Assembly (NCBI GenBank): GCA_963930775.1 | Contig: OZ005689.1 | Span: 21,595,718 to 21,659,717 of the forward strand | From: Cliona cf. orientalis | Lineage: Eukaryota; Porifera; Demospongiae; Clionaida; Clionaidae | DNA length: 64,000 nt | Direction of reading: 5' to 3' | Shown here: in pieces, positions 23,105 to 35,345 of the stretch | How the letters are laid out: each line of letters begins with the position of its first letter | How positions within the stretch are numbered: position 1 is the stretch's first letter | Made by a program: the position numbers and the translations under genes | Notes under the pieces: model-generated | Seen by the model: the letters and a program-made list of their open reading frames with translations, nothing else | The model's database searches: none | What the model was told of the DNA's origin: nothing

Positions 23105-24294
23105 CTACAATTTGTATACCATGATAATAATAGCAAGTACTGTTAAGTCAAAGATTGTAATAATAACTATAGTATAAAAATAATAACTGTGCCTAGTATC
23201 CTGTTGCTGAACCTTCCTAGTTTTATCACCTTTGGGATGTCCTATGTACTTCTCACACTTTGCTTGGTCGACCGTTTCCCAAAATTGCTGTATTCTATCT
23301 ATCAGTTCTTCCTTCACCCGTCTGATGTATTCTTTGAGTTCATGCCATAGGTTCTCTATGGGATTAAGATCTGGAGACTCGGCAGGAGTCTTCCACCAAT
23401 TGATAGACTTCTCCTCCATCCACTCCCTTGCCATGACTGATGTATGTTTTGGGTCATTGTCTTGCATAAATTTATGCCCCTCTGGATACACCCTCTCGAT
23501 GAATGGTACCAGTGTTTTGTCCAAGATGTCAACAAAGAGTACTGCATTCATGATCCCCTCGAATATACAGATTCCAGTTCGTCCTCGTTTGCTAATCCCG
23601 GCCCACACATGGACTTTCATGGGGTGCTTGGGCCTATCATAGATACGGAGGAATCATTGTAAGATCTGTAGTACATGCATGCGTAGCACAGAGTTGAGAG
23701 TTCAACTCACAAACATGCCACATGCATGCAGCTTTATTATATAAAAAATAATTAATCAATCGTTAATTTATGTACCTTGGCTTAGGTCGAAGTGCCTCTC
23801 CACGTTTCCTACATGCAAACCTACGATGGCTCTCCAACTCGATCGTGCTCTCATCAGTCCATATGACATCCTCAAACGACTGGCCAAGGTGTTGTGCCCA
23901 TTGGAGTCGCTTCTGCTTGTTGGCTTCTCTAATCAATTGGCAGTACGCCCTGCCGCGAAACGTCCATCCAAGCGCCGTTCGACACCTCAGCATAGTGTGG
24001 AGCGAAATTGAGTATCCTTTCTCTGTCAGCATTCGGTGTAGTTGATACGCCGTCGTCTCGTCGTCAGTTCTCATTTGTTCCACTAGCTGCTTGATTTCTG
24101 CTGTTATTTTCGAAGGTCTTCCCGAGCCCACTTGATCGAGTAACGTAGAGCTTTAGGAACTTGTATACTCCAACTCTTGAGCATTTTAGATTCTCCTCAT
24201 TGAGCATCTTCGTGATCGTGGGAGGCCTGTAGCCTTGCGAGTACAAGCACAGGATTCGCTGCTTCTTGTAAGTCGAATAAACCATTTTTAACAC
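23105..24294 (-). pseudogene. Tc1-like DD34E transposase with a spliceosomal-type intron
   Basis: Starts MLKMVYSTYKKQRILCLYS (helix-turn-helix region, ITKMLNEENLKCSRVGVYKF). A one-base frame change near 24136 follows, then GSGRPSKITAEIKQLVEQM. The catalytic residues are visible: VIWTDEST, MQDNDPKHTS and DLNPIENLW, with 34 residues between the second D and E. Between RPKPR and PKHPMKVHVWAG a ~117-bp intron fits GTACAT...ATGATAG (about 23634-23750). The C-terminus after CEKYIGHPKG runs into AT-rich sequence. One frame change makes this copy inactive as read. Confidence 0.85.
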
Positions 24295-24528
24295 GTCGAC
24301 TAAACTGAACGATCAGGTGACACTGTAGCAACGTAGAGGTACGCTCGCGCGCCGTAGCGCAAACGTAAAAACGACCGGATGTAACGTAAACGGTAGTGCA
24401 TGCGCATAGTGTACATACGCGCCACGCCCCTTGCAATAGACGGTGCAAAGACGATTTCGCGCTACGGAGCTACGATCGTTCAGACGCTACGAAACGTTAA
24501 CTTTTTATTGACCGCTACTGTATATCGG
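23105..24528 (-). mobile_element. Tc1-like element, one terminus recognised
   Basis: The minus-strand 5' terminus is at 24528 (TACAGTAGCGGTCAATAAAA, then AGTTAACGTTTCGTAGCG) next to TA. The corresponding 3' inverted end was not found near 23000-23105, so the left boundary is approximate. The element appears to have cut into the TGTG-2 transposon on its right. Confidence 0.7.
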
Positions 24529-24596
24529 CAATTGACGGAACCTGGGTATGTACAGATAGTGAACATCAATGCGATACATTCATGATATAAATAGTT

Positions 24597-27028
24597 CGCG
24601 GAAGTGATGAAGCTTCTTGATCCCCGAAATCTTCTTAAATCGCGTGGCAAAGAAGTTAGTCCAGTCCAGTGTAGGGACGATAGTGGTGCCATCCTCGCGA
24701 GAAACTAGCTGGGCAACGTTACACTCAGCTGAGGTATTGACTACTTCAGCGATGTTTTGGAGGCTACCCACTTTCGTCCGCCTGTACTGGCGCTTAAACA
24801 GACCAAAGCACCAGTCTGGTGAAAACTTCGTATGGCCAACGGGAAGGAAAGACAACGTGATGTTGGAGTGTTGATTCATCATCACCCTCCATGCCAAATA
24901 TTGCACCATACAGTTATTTTTATTCTGTCCGGTGCAATTATCAGCGTGGAGAAAGACGTCCTTCTCTCCAAACCCATGATTGTGGAAGAAGTCCAGTCGA
25001 CTGACCACAGCATTGGCACCCTTGCCGCAATCACCTGCCTCGTCTGTCAAGAAGTTGACTTGCCTGGGGAGTGCCTCGCAGTTGACACCAAACCCGGTAC
25101 ACTTCCGGGGTGTCAAGAAGTAGATCGGTCCAGGCTGCAGGGGGTCTGATGGATAATGGACTTGCTGGGCATAGTCGAAGGAGTAGTGCACTTGGATGTC
25201 GTTGGAATTACAAGGAGTGTGTGACCACGGTGGAGGAGGAGTGAACTCACCATTGGTGACAAAGTGTGCTTGAACACTCTCCTTGCACTCCTCACATACA
25301 GCCTTGTACTGTGCTCTCTCCATCTTCACAACTCGAAGGTGTTCAAGTGCGTCACTGATTGTGGAGGACTTCTCAGCTTCCGAACCGTTGGCCATACGCA
25401 CGATAGCAGCACTGTTCTGCTGACATTGCCAGCAAAGATCTGACCTGGGCTTCATTATGACAACTGATGGTACAAGAGTTCGCCACAGGTAGCAAAAGGT
25501 CGTATATGCTACTGGATGGATAGTACCCTCGACTTAAGCTGTTGCATGATACATCTTCCAAACTGCTCGCTTTGACACGCTCGATGGTAGGAGCTGGAGG
25601 TCATCGCGGCTGTATCCCGGAATCCTGCCAGGAAGAAGAATGCGTGCTGCTCGGCATAACTAAACAGGAAGCGCACAACGTACTCTGTGGAAGAGAAAGA
25701 CTGAGAGTGTCTGGGTCGTTTGTTTGTGTTACCGTGAACTCTGGGACACAGACCATTGCTCTTCACATTCTTCGTCAGGTTCTTCAGTCGCTTCTCGCCA
25801 ATTCCGTGGAGAAACCGAAACATCTTCAAACAGACTGGTTTGCCCTGGTGTGTGAAGGTGGTGTAGCACTTCTCACGGTCATCCTCTTTGTGCCGTGCTA
25901 GGGTGGAGACGATATCGCTGGTGTTCAATCCCGCCATAAGCTGACCCATGATGACCATATCCAGCTCAGCGGGGGTCAGTTCAGCGCACGATGCTCTGAA
26001 CTCTTCAAAATAGCTCAGTGAGAACTGCCGGCTGCAGGGACTCCCTTTCAGTTTGTGGCAACCACACCCGGTGGACATGAAGGTGGAGACAGTAGCTACT
26101 TCTTCTGTGTCAGTAGCTACTTCTTCTGTGTCACTGTAGATGCGACTACGTTAAGACCTTTGCAGAGCTACCTGCACTCGCTCCTCCGTATCCACCAGCT
26201 CACTAGGTGCAGTCTCATCTCCGTCATCGTGCATGAGCTCACCAGCAGCAGGGTCTGTATAGTTTAGTAGTATTGTGTATTATTGTGTATTATTAATAAT
26301 TCCTTCATGTTCCTTCTCCATGATAGCAAATTTTGTGCATTTTAGTAGTATTAATAATACCTGTATTTTATGTTATTTTCATGTGCACATAATTCTCTAC
26401 ACAATTCTATGGTTATATTACTGCACCTTCCAAGCTGTATGTACTGCCAGGTGTGCAGCTGTCATCATCCTCCAGGTCATCATCATCCCAGCATCAGCAG
26501 GAGAGGTAAAGTAATCTTCAATTACCTCTAGGAGGGCCTGCTGATCACCACTGCTGAAGCCCAGGAAGGCATTCACTGCCTTGGTAACCTCAGAAACATC
26601 CACAGAATTAGAGGCCACCCCATAGCATACCATAGTAGAGTGTTGCAGCTGCTAGCGGTTAAGGGCTAAGTACTTCAAGTACTAGCGCTCATGCATAGTA
26701 TTATTAGTACTTACGTAATCAATGGTGTGGGAGTTGTCCCGTTCGGTCCGCGCACGCGCCGCTACACTCTCCAATATTCTCCGTGTTATATTTCCGGGTA
26801 GTCCGTGCACGCGGAGATAGATCAAGAGAGGGCTCTATTTCGAAGCTATCGCTCGAGGTGAAGACAGCCGTTTCTGGATTCGAAATTTCGCCAGAAGGTG
26901 AGGAAAGGATCGTAGATACTTATGTCATAATCTCAGTTTCCTGGACGCATGACCTGGGCGCCTATATACGCGCGTACTAAAAATTTTAATAGTGCGTGAA
27001 GTGGGCCCTATTCTCAAATCCGCTCACA
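24597..27028 (-). mobile_element. TGTG-2: second transposase-bearing copy, truncated
   Basis: The minus-strand 5' end is at 27028: TGTGAGCGGATTTGAGAATA, then GGGCCCACTT. This is the same terminus as the MITE at 1263. The element reads leftward through a transposase homologous to TGTG-1 and stops at about 24597, just short of the Tc1-like terminus. The other TIR is absent, so the target duplication cannot be checked. Confidence 0.8.
24598..26633 (-). pseudogene. DUF7869-type transposase of TGTG-2, 3' truncated
   Basis: Exon 1 is about 26633-26427 (VNAFLGFSSGDQQALLEV, homologous to VNALLGLSSNDQGALLEV of TGTG-1); exon 2 starts at 26254 in phase. A stop follows VDTEERVQVALQRS near 26150, and the frame resumes by 26078 (GCGCHKLKGSPCSRQFSLSY). 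A further frame change follows FSYAEQHAFFFL. From 25455 a clean 291-codon stretch carries MKPRSDLCWQCQQNS, YSFDYAQQVHYPSDP, CEALPRQVNFLTDEAG, LHADNCTGQNKNN and GHTKFSPDWCFGLFKRQYRR, ending soon after GIKKLHHFR. This copy keeps AQQVH where TGTG-1 has a stop, and SRED where TGTG-1 has TGA. Homology is lost before the zinc knuckle. Confidence 0.8.
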
Positions 27029-27675
27029 TTTAATGTATTTGTCCAAGTTTCCAGTTTTGAGTGCAACTGCTACAGAGTGGGAAAATGTTTTTGATGATTA
27101 TATGCGAGGCAGGTATCATCAAAGAGCAGTCTACACTAAGACCACCGGAAGTCCATATACATACAATACATTTTAATGTCAACGCGTGGTTTGCATGGCG
27201 CCTATGGGGGTTAATGATATGCATGTGGGGTCAAAAATAGTGCATGTCTATGTACAACTGTATTTTGTAGTGTGAGGTAGCTATCGTTCTATCTCAAGTA
27301 CCATTGAAAAGAGGAAGAGCTGAGCTTCACTTTGATACCAAGAACAACACTAAGCGTGCCGAGATGACCGATGTAGAGATGACAAAGATTTTGGTTGCGT
27401 ATGGCTGAGGGCATCTTTGAATTGGGGGCAAATCAGTAACTATCAAACCAGCGCTAGGGGACTTGGTCCACAAGTAGGTAAGTACCAGAGCAGTTATTCC
27501 GCTGAATCCCTAGTCTTCCAGGACCACTCTGCCACCATGAGCGCTCTTTGAAGATCAAAAACAATTTATCACTTTAGTCTGTTCTATTTTCTTAGTAGTA
27601 GTTAACTAGATTGTCAACCAAAGAAAATACTAAACTTTAGCTACTAAACTAGCTAGGTTATAGCTACCAACTCTT
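27029..27675. other. No confident gene
   Basis: A plus-strand stretch at about 27275-27408 (VPLKRGRAELHFDTK, RAEMTDVEMTKILVAYG) looks protein-like and ends in TGA. No family was recognised. The phrase CAGTCTACACTAAGACCACC (27128) echoes GTCTACACTAAGACCACCCG of the duplicated segment on the opposite strand. Confidence 0.3.
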
Positions 27676-28725
27676 AGTCTTGAGTACTTTCTTCGTGATA
27701 CTTCAACTCGCTCGTCCATTTTTCGATCTTTTCTGGCTGAATGGAACTTTGAATTGGGGGCAAATCAGTAACTCTCGTTCCTGAACCAAAAATGAGGCAT
27801 CCTCGATGTGTATACCATAGTGGCAGTGTATAGCAGTAGCGTGGAACAGAACCACTCGAGGTGCTTCGAGAAACGAGCCTTCGAAAACGAGAAAAATTCA
27901 TTCTATCCTGGGTAGGGTGCGGTACACGGATAGATATGCGGACGTATACGAGATTATTGCGTGTACCCGTGTAATACGTACGTGCGCGTGCGTAATCATA
28001 CGCAGTAAAACATCATTTCCGTTTTGCCATTAAACGGGTGGTCTTAGTGTAGACTGAGAGGTAGCCTCCACCTTTTGCTGCTCTGACGAAGTGGGGATGA
28101 GGACCACTTTCTCTTTTTACCATCCATGACATGTGATCACCTGGGCAGGTCACCATTCCATTCATATCAGTTGACAGTGCCTGAGCCTTACTCCACAGGC
28201 AGTCTTGAGTACTTTCTTCGTGATACTTCAACTCGCTCGTCCATTTTTCGATCTTTTCTGGCTGAATGGAACTTTGAATTGGGGGCAAATCAGTAACTCT
28301 CGTTCCTGAACCAAAAATGAGGCATCCTCGATGTGTATACCATAGTGGCAGTGTATAGCAGTAGCGTGGAACAGAACCACTCGAGGTGCTTCGAGAAACG
28401 AGCCTTCGAAAACGAGAAAAATTCGTTCTATCCTGGGTAGGGTGCGGTACACGGATAGATATGCGGACGTATACGAGATTATTGCGTGTACCCGTGTAAT
28501 ACGTACGTGCGCGTGCGTAATCATACGCAGTAAAACATCATTTCCGTTTTGCCATTAAACGGGTGGTCTTAGTGTAGACTGAGAGGTAGCCTCCACCTTT
28601 TGCTGCTCTGACGAAGTGGGGATGAGGACCACTTTCTCTTTTTACCATCCATGACATGTGGTCACCTGGGCAGGTCACCATTCCATTCATATCAGTTGAC
28701 AGTGCCTGAGCCTTACTCCACAGGC
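27676..28725. repeat. 525-bp tandem duplication
   Basis: 27676-28200 and 28201-28725 are nearly identical direct copies; I noticed only two or three substitutions (for example ATTCATTC versus ATTCGTTC, and GTGATCAC versus GTGGTCAC). Each contains the C-terminal part of a minus-strand MULE/SWIM-like remnant. The high identity implies a recent event. Confidence 0.85.
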
Positions 28726-29005
28726 TACGGCTAAAGTGTCATGGAAGTGCTAACGGGAAACTTGACGTTAAAACATCCGACGACAAGGACCCTTCACGAG
28801 AGGAATCAGGTGATTTGGCAGTAATCATTGGCAATTCAGCTTTCATAAATTTATCTACTCGCCTTTTTCGCTGGTCATCATTAAGAGTAAACCATTTTGC
28901 TTGGTCAATAGCGTAAGACTTGAATTCCTCTTCTAAGCGGTACTCACCCTGACTTATAACTGACCTTTGCACTTCATTTCTCTGTTCTTGAAGTAGGTCT
29001 TTCAT
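28538..29005 (-). pseudogene. MULE/SWIM-type transposase-like remnant
   Basis: The minus strand reads MKDLLQEQRNEVQRSVISQG, EYRLEEEFKSYAID, QAKWFTLNDDQRKRRVDKFM. After an in-frame TGA near 28740 it continues SLWSKAQALSTDMNGMVTC, then PGDHMSWMVKRESG and PHPHFVRAAKGGGY. This order (linker, KxWF..L...QR, PG...WMV.S....PHFV...KG) resembles C-terminal parts of mutator-like transposase relatives with a SWIM-like tail; the expected CD..C zinc residues are not seen. A second copy of the tail lies in the tandem unit 28013-28200. Confidence 0.55.
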
Positions 29006-29028
29006 ATGATCAACAAATTAAGGCAAGT

Positions 29029-29766
29029 CAGAGGCTTTGTACGAAACGTGCTGTTTCAAAACATTGTTCTTGGATTCAACATGCTTGTAACTGATCTTGG
29101 GATACTAAGAGGCCAAGCACACATACACTTGCACTATACTGGGCATTAAATAGAATCATTGTGCATGTGTAGTCATATTATTGCACACAATGGAACATGC
29201 ATCGATAATTTAGTAGTCTAAATTATCTATGGTACATGTAGGTATCCCAGTGCAGCCAGGGGATGTACGTATATAGTACATGACCATGTGCGACCCACAT
29301 TGCTTTGTTAGCATAACTATTCCCATAGTGATGCATTACGTCTCTGTAGCTCAGCTCATCACTGGCCGCTCAGTGTCAATATTAAAAAGGTGATTTCCAA
29401 TTGATTTAGCACCTGAGCCCCACCGTTGGCACCGCTAGCAATGTTGAAAGTCTTTGTGCAATTAATGCAGGACTGATACCATTGATTAACTAAACCCCCC
29501 TGGTTCAGAGCAAGAATAAGTTCAGTTCACCACAAACCACTGAATAGTCTAACACACAATTCCTAACCATCATGCTCAATGATATATAGCTAGTATATTC
29601 TTGATCAACAGTGGTGGTATATGAAGTTTGCATAATTATGATTGCACTAACTCACTCACACACCTCAAAGCGCATTGACTCGGCTTGCATGATCATGCTA
29701 ACGATTTATAAATGTTAGGTGGCTAGAGAGCTAGCACTCAGCCATTTTCTACTGTGTCCTTCATTT
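29029..29766. other. No gene seen
   Basis: AT-rich, unique-looking sequence with short CATG-rich runs. No coding or repeat structure stands out. Confidence 0.45.
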
Positions 29767-29774
29767 TGGCTACT

Positions 29775-30165
29775 ACCGTATAGCGCCTTAATTTCGCGGA
29801 ACTTAAATTTCGCGGATAGCACTCCTACAAAGTTTTTGTCGAATAAATTTCGCGGTTCCATCCTGGTATGGGCGCACGCTCGTGGGCATTGGAAATTTCA
29901 CAGGAAAAACGCCCCGCAGAAACGGGAACACGGAATCTCCGTGGAATTTCGCGGACGGCCTTCTAGACGGACCGTAGACGGGGGAATCTTAATACGGAGA
30001 CCATACGCTACCTGTAGGAGAACCACAATATTTGTATTGCATATTCACGGTATACCGTTTGTAAATTGATAGACGGCTCAATAATGATCACCGTTAATGT
30101 ACCCGTTCAAAATATTGTACGTTTACGGCATGTACCGTTTGTGAATGACAGACGGCTCAATGCTT
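29775..30165. repeat. TTTCGCGG repeat region with ~85-bp internal duplication
   Basis: CCGTATAGCGCCTTAATTTC and repeated AATTTCGCGG (29775-29960) look like the edge of a MITE; a similar inverted sequence lies at about 47630-47705. The phrase ACCGTTTGTRAATKRYAGAC plus GGCTCAAT occurs at 30052 and again at 30137. It directly precedes the first exon of the CACTA-like gene and may hold its promoter. Confidence 0.45.
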
Positions 30166-31895
30166 ACCGTAATTGTACCCGTGCATTGTATTCCACGTGG
30201 ATAGCTATTATTATGGAAGCTCCAGGTTCTCCTCAGACTGGATCTACCAGTAGCCGTGATTGCTGCGAGTGTATTCACCTGAAACGTGAACGAGCTAAAC
30301 TTTTATGTCCACACTGCAACGAGATGGTCTCCAAGACTACATTTTATAGGCATAAATCTACCTTCTACAATCGAAGTTTGAGGAAATGGGGTCCTGCAGC
30401 CGTCGGATCTAAGGCCGACAATGGCAGCACTAGTTCCAGTGATGATGACAATGAGGTGGGAGTGGCTGACAGCGAAGCTTTACTACAATCCACCGTTCAA
30501 CACGGTAGGCTTGGCATGGAAGTAGCTACTATACGGTGTAAGTCCAGCATCCAGTCATACTAATTGTATGCAGGTCATTCCATGGAGTATGAACATACAT
30601 AGTGACAAGTCGTCATCAGCCAGTGCCAGCGATTTCTCTAGGTCTTCAACCAGTGAAAGTGAAGCTAGCGATGATAATCCGGTACGGGATCGTGATAAGA
30701 AGTGGGTGTAGCATCATTATGGGCGTGCCTCCTATGCAACGAGGAGCGAAGGAGGGGCTCATCTCGCGAGCCAGCCCCTGCTACGCAACGAGGAAACGAG
30801 GAGCGTAGGAGGGGCTCGCGAGACTATAGGCTCGATAATCATGGCTCTAATATTATAATATTATTATGATAATAGCCATATTAAATTATTATCAAAAGCG
30901 AGAATCCAGTCTATTGGTTAGCAAGCCTATTATATTGAATAGAGAAGAGATTAATAATAATATTATTATTATAAATCTGCTGTACAACCCTGCAATTGTA
31001 CTTTCATAATTAAATTTTGGTCATCATAGGATGCCATTGAGGTCTGGAGTGATGCAGACTCGAGCTCTGATAGTACAGATGAATCTTCCAGAGGTGATCA
31101 AGGGACACAGCCTGTACGTATACTGCACCAACTGTACTTCATGCTTGTTTGGCAAGCAGCATTTAGCATTTCCGACAAAGCAGTCCAGGCTCTTTTGAAA
31201 TTTATTAAGTACTTTATTCTGATCATTGGCAAAGCTTTCAAGTGTGATTCTCTCTCAAGCACATATGACGCAGTTCCACTTACTCTAAGTGGCATACGTC
31301 GACAATTAGGCTACAATAGTGACATGTATATTATTAACTATGTGGTCTGTCCAAAATGCTCTGCTCTGTATGAGTATAAAGACTGCGTGATCACTCGTGC
31401 AAATGGGGAAATTGAATCCAAAACATGCTGTCACGTTGTAACACCAAATCATCCTCAGCGATCCAAAAGAAGAGCATGCGGCTGCATTTTGCTAAAGAAA
31501 CAAAAGCGAAAGAATACAGTAGTATTGGTGCCATGCAAAGTGTACCCATACCAATCACTAATAGGCACACTTCAAAAGTTCCTAAAGCGAGCAGAATTCT
31601 TAGAGGCTTGTGAGCATTGGCGAAACAGAGCTACATCTGATAGCTTTCTTGGTGACATCTATGATGGAGAGGTTTGGGAATTCTTTAAGTCGGATGCTGC
31701 AGGTAGATTCTTATCAACACCACACTCCTACTTGTTAAGCATGAATATAGACTGGTTTCAACCATTTGTACGTGGTACTACATACTCAGTTGGTGCTATA
31801 TATTTGACTATTCAGAATTTGCCTAGGCACATTCGGTATCGCCAAGAGACAGGTATAGTCAAAATCCAAAAAATGGATGAAAATGGTCAGTACAA

Positions 31896-32490
31896 ATTCT
31901 TCCATATTTGGATGATTCTTGGACTTAATTCAAAAATCTTCCATATTTGGATGATTATTATTCATTTGTCTCTATAGAGAGACTAATGTCATCTATAATC
32001 ATCCAATTATGGATGTTTTTGAACATCCGATAATGGATGATTCTACAATCATCCAATGATGGATGATACTTTTCATCAATTTATGGATGATTTTTATGCT
32101 AAATGAACATCATCCAAAAGTGGATGATTCTTGTCATCAGTTTATGGATGTTTCTAGTATGGAACAAGATTCATCCAATAATGGATGATTCTTATCATCG
32201 ATTTATGGATGATTCTTATGCTAAATAAACATCATCCAAAAGTGGATGATTCTTGTCATCAGTTTATGGATGTTTCTAGTACGGAACAAGATTTGTCCAA
32301 AAGTGGATGATTCTTGTCATCAGTTTATGGATGTTTCTAGTATGGAACAAAGTTCATCCAATAATGGATGATTCTTATCAACTTATGGATGATTCTTATG
32401 CTAGATAAACATCATCCAAAAGTGGATGATTCTTGTCATCAGTTTATGGATGTTTCTTGTGCGGGTTATATATCGTCCGGTACTGGATGC
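31896..32490. repeat. TGGATGATTCTT minisatellite with inverted ATCCA arms
   Basis: About ten units built from CATCCAAAAGTGGATGATTC, then TTGTCATCAGTTTATGGATG and TTTCTAGTAYGGAACAAGAT. Most units are short foldbacks (CATCCA...TGGATG). They sit immediately 3' of the last good CACTA exon. A higher-order period near 60 bp alternates between two variants. Confidence 0.75.
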
Positions 32491-32788
32491 TTCTTAGCCG
32501 TTACATAACTTGTCATTAACCCTTTGAACGCGGATTGCGTATATATACGCGCATGCGCACCCGTATCTCAACGCGGAATGCGTATATATACGCAGCTGTG
32601 TAGCGGTGGCCTAGTACGCATGTCTATCGCGATCGAGGAAGCCCCTGACAATCATAGGCGGCAGATCCACCCTTACCTGGCTTGCAGCAGCTGCAACTAA
32701 CGTTGGTTGATAGCGCTGGTGGTTTGTGGTTCGAGCAAGAAACCTTAGCGTGCACAGCAGCAGCCCCACCTTCAAGTACTTGCACGAG

Positions 32789-35345
32789 ATGGCTTCCCGA
32801 ACTCTTACGGTGTCAATGGCTCTATCCATGCTGGATATTCCATTTCCTGAAGATGATGACATGAGTGATGATGAATTTGATGGCTACATAGACCCTGATG
32901 AGACCTCTGCTGACGGCCTTGATGATGGGAATGGTGAGGATAGTGAACAATCTGATGATGTACCTCCCATCCCAGACTTCCAGCAGCCAACAGGTCCTTC
33001 GGTTGACATGACTGACAAGTCACCACTTGATTTTTTCAAGCTTCTGGTCAACGATGCCATGCTAGATCATATTGTTGAGCAAACCAACCTCTATGCTCAA
33101 CAATATATTGATGCAACAACCCTCCCTCCTCACTCTCGCGTACACGGTTGGAACAAAGAAGTTCACGATCGAGATGAACTCAAAAAGTTTCTAGCGATGA
33201 TTATCACAATGGGTCTGGTCAACTATCCTCATGTGGAAGACTACTGGGCAACATCTTGGCCATATGCTACACCTACGTTTTCCAAGGTACCCTGGCATTA
33301 CACCATGCATGTATGCATGCATGTCTACATGTTCATGTACCTGCATGTACATGTACATATAATAAATAATCACTTCAATTATCAAATATCACAAAATGTA
33401 TACACTTGTAATACACATAATACACACTAGCTATTATCTCGACTACAAAGGAATTATCTACGCATATATACATAAATCTTCAAGATCACACCTAAGTCAT
33501 GAGTTTATACAAGGCTACTATGGCTTGGTCTTAGTTAGCTACATGTACATAATGCAATTCACATACAAGTGCTGACTTCTTCTATTCACATACCATTTGC
33601 CATAGTACCATCGTATAAATACATGTAACTATTATTCATTAACAGATCATCAAGCGTGACCGCTTCTCTCTCCTCCTCAAGTTCTTGCACCTGAATGACA
33701 ATAGTCAGTATGTCAAGAAAGGTCAGCCAGGTCATGATCCCCTGTTCAAAGTGAGACCCTTCCTCGATCCCTTGATCAAGAATTTTCAAGAGGCTTACCA
33801 CCCTTCCCGCGAGCTCTCTATTGATGAATCCATGATTGGATTCAAGGGCAGGCTCTCCTTCATCCAGTACTTGCCTAAGAAACCAACCAAGTGGGGCATG
33901 AAGGCATTTGTCCTTGCCGATAGCAGGAACGGGTACACCTACAACTGGCGGCTGTACACGGGTGAGCACAAAATAATTATAATAATTGTGTATGTATGAA
34001 TACATCTAGACTCATGTATGTCCATAATAATGTACATGCATGCATGCTTGCATGACTACTATTTTGTTGGTAGTTGACTTCTGTTCATCATTGTCCTACT
34101 TTATGATGACCCAACCCCTTCCCATAGCCAGCAAATTACCTATAAAAACTTTGGTTGCTAGGCAACTACCAACAAATGGACATGCATGCATATGAGATGT
34201 ATTCCTACACACACACACAATATAATATGTGCAATATTATGGTTTTCTATGGGTATTTTATGTGATACAATGGAATTTTGAGGGTGAGCCTCATATCCAT
34301 CCCAATATGCCTTGGAAACAACTCACAGTAGTGTACAGCCACAAAACATAGGGCCACCACAAGTACTATACTTCAATATGTTAGCCATAGGATGCATTCC
34401 CTAACCAATCATGGGATAGCTTTGTAATTGTACAAATAATATTATACAGGTAAAGACAACTCACTTGACACCACAGAAGTTGGAGCCACACATGCTGTAG
34501 TGCTGAAGTTGTTGGAGGGTCTGGAGGGCAGAGGTCACCACGTGTATACCGACAACTACTATAGTAGTCCAGCACTCTTCAGTGATCTCGAACGTCTTGG
34601 GTTCGGTGCATGTGGGACAGTGAGGAAGAACAGACGAGGGTTGCCGGATGAGACGATGAAGGCTAAGCTAAAGAAGGGAGAGGTTGCATCCAAGCAGATA
34701 GACAGCTCCATGCTTGTGCTGAAGTGGATGGACAAGCGGGAAGTTACGATGCTCAGTACCATCCATAATGACAGCTTTGTTACGAAAAAGAGGCGGTCCA
34801 GAACAGCAACAGATGGGCAGGAAGACATCCTGAAACCCTTGGTAGTTGAAGAATACAACCGGCACATGGGGGGCGTGGACACCGGTGATCAACTGCAGTC
34901 ATACTATGGGTTTTCCCATCGTACAGTGAAGTGGTGGAGGCGACTGTTTTTTCACCTCATTGACTTGGCCATCGTCAACGCCTACATACTGTGCCTGATG
35001 TCACCATGCAGTGGGAAGAGGTTGACGCATGCCCAATTCAGAATTGAGCTGGCAAAACAGCTGCTGATGGAGACTGCAGAGGAGACTGTCGTACAGCATC
35101 CACCAGGCTCGCACACAGACCCAAACCCACCGTCGAGCCGCCTCACAGGAAGGCACTTCCCTGGCAAGCTTGGTGTAAGTGCCGCCGGCAGACAAATTCA
35201 GCCCGATTGTGTTGTCTGCAGCCGGAAGAAGGGACGAGGAAGAAAGTCAACGACTTATGAATGCAAACAATGTCATTTACCTATGTGCATCGTTCCTTGT
35301 TTTGAACTGTACCACACAAAGAAGAATCCAGAGCGTTATCTGTAG
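32789..35345 (+). CDS. PiggyBac-type transposase (DDE_Tnp_1_7), about 569 aa
   Basis: Cut-and-paste transposase acting at TTAA sites. Exons are 32789-33286, 33646-33961 and 34450-35345, all with GT/AG borders and matching phase. The ATG at 32789 is chosen because the acidic N-terminus (PEDDDMSDDEFDGYIDPDE) follows and upstream in-frame sequence falls in the terminal region. Catalytic aspartates are seen in ELSIDESMIGFKGR, HVYTDNYYSSP and HMGGVDTGDQLQSYY. The C-terminus is a cross-brace-like cysteine domain (CVVCSRKKGRG, CKQCHLPMCIVPC, then FELYH). Length and domain order are normal for the family. No stop or frame change was found, so the copy may be competent. Relatedness to PGBD4-type proteins is from memory. 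Confidence 0.9.
34063..34176. repeat. 114-bp foldback in piggyBac intron 2
   Basis: TTTGTTGGTAGTTG at 34063 is inverted as CAACTACCAACAAA at 34163-34176. It probably is a small MITE nested in the intron, though no clear target duplication was seen. Confidence 0.5.

Noticed and set aside
23232..24045. Plus-strand frames opposite the Tc1-like transposase
   Set aside because: Antisense shadows; the minus strand carries all catalytic motifs.
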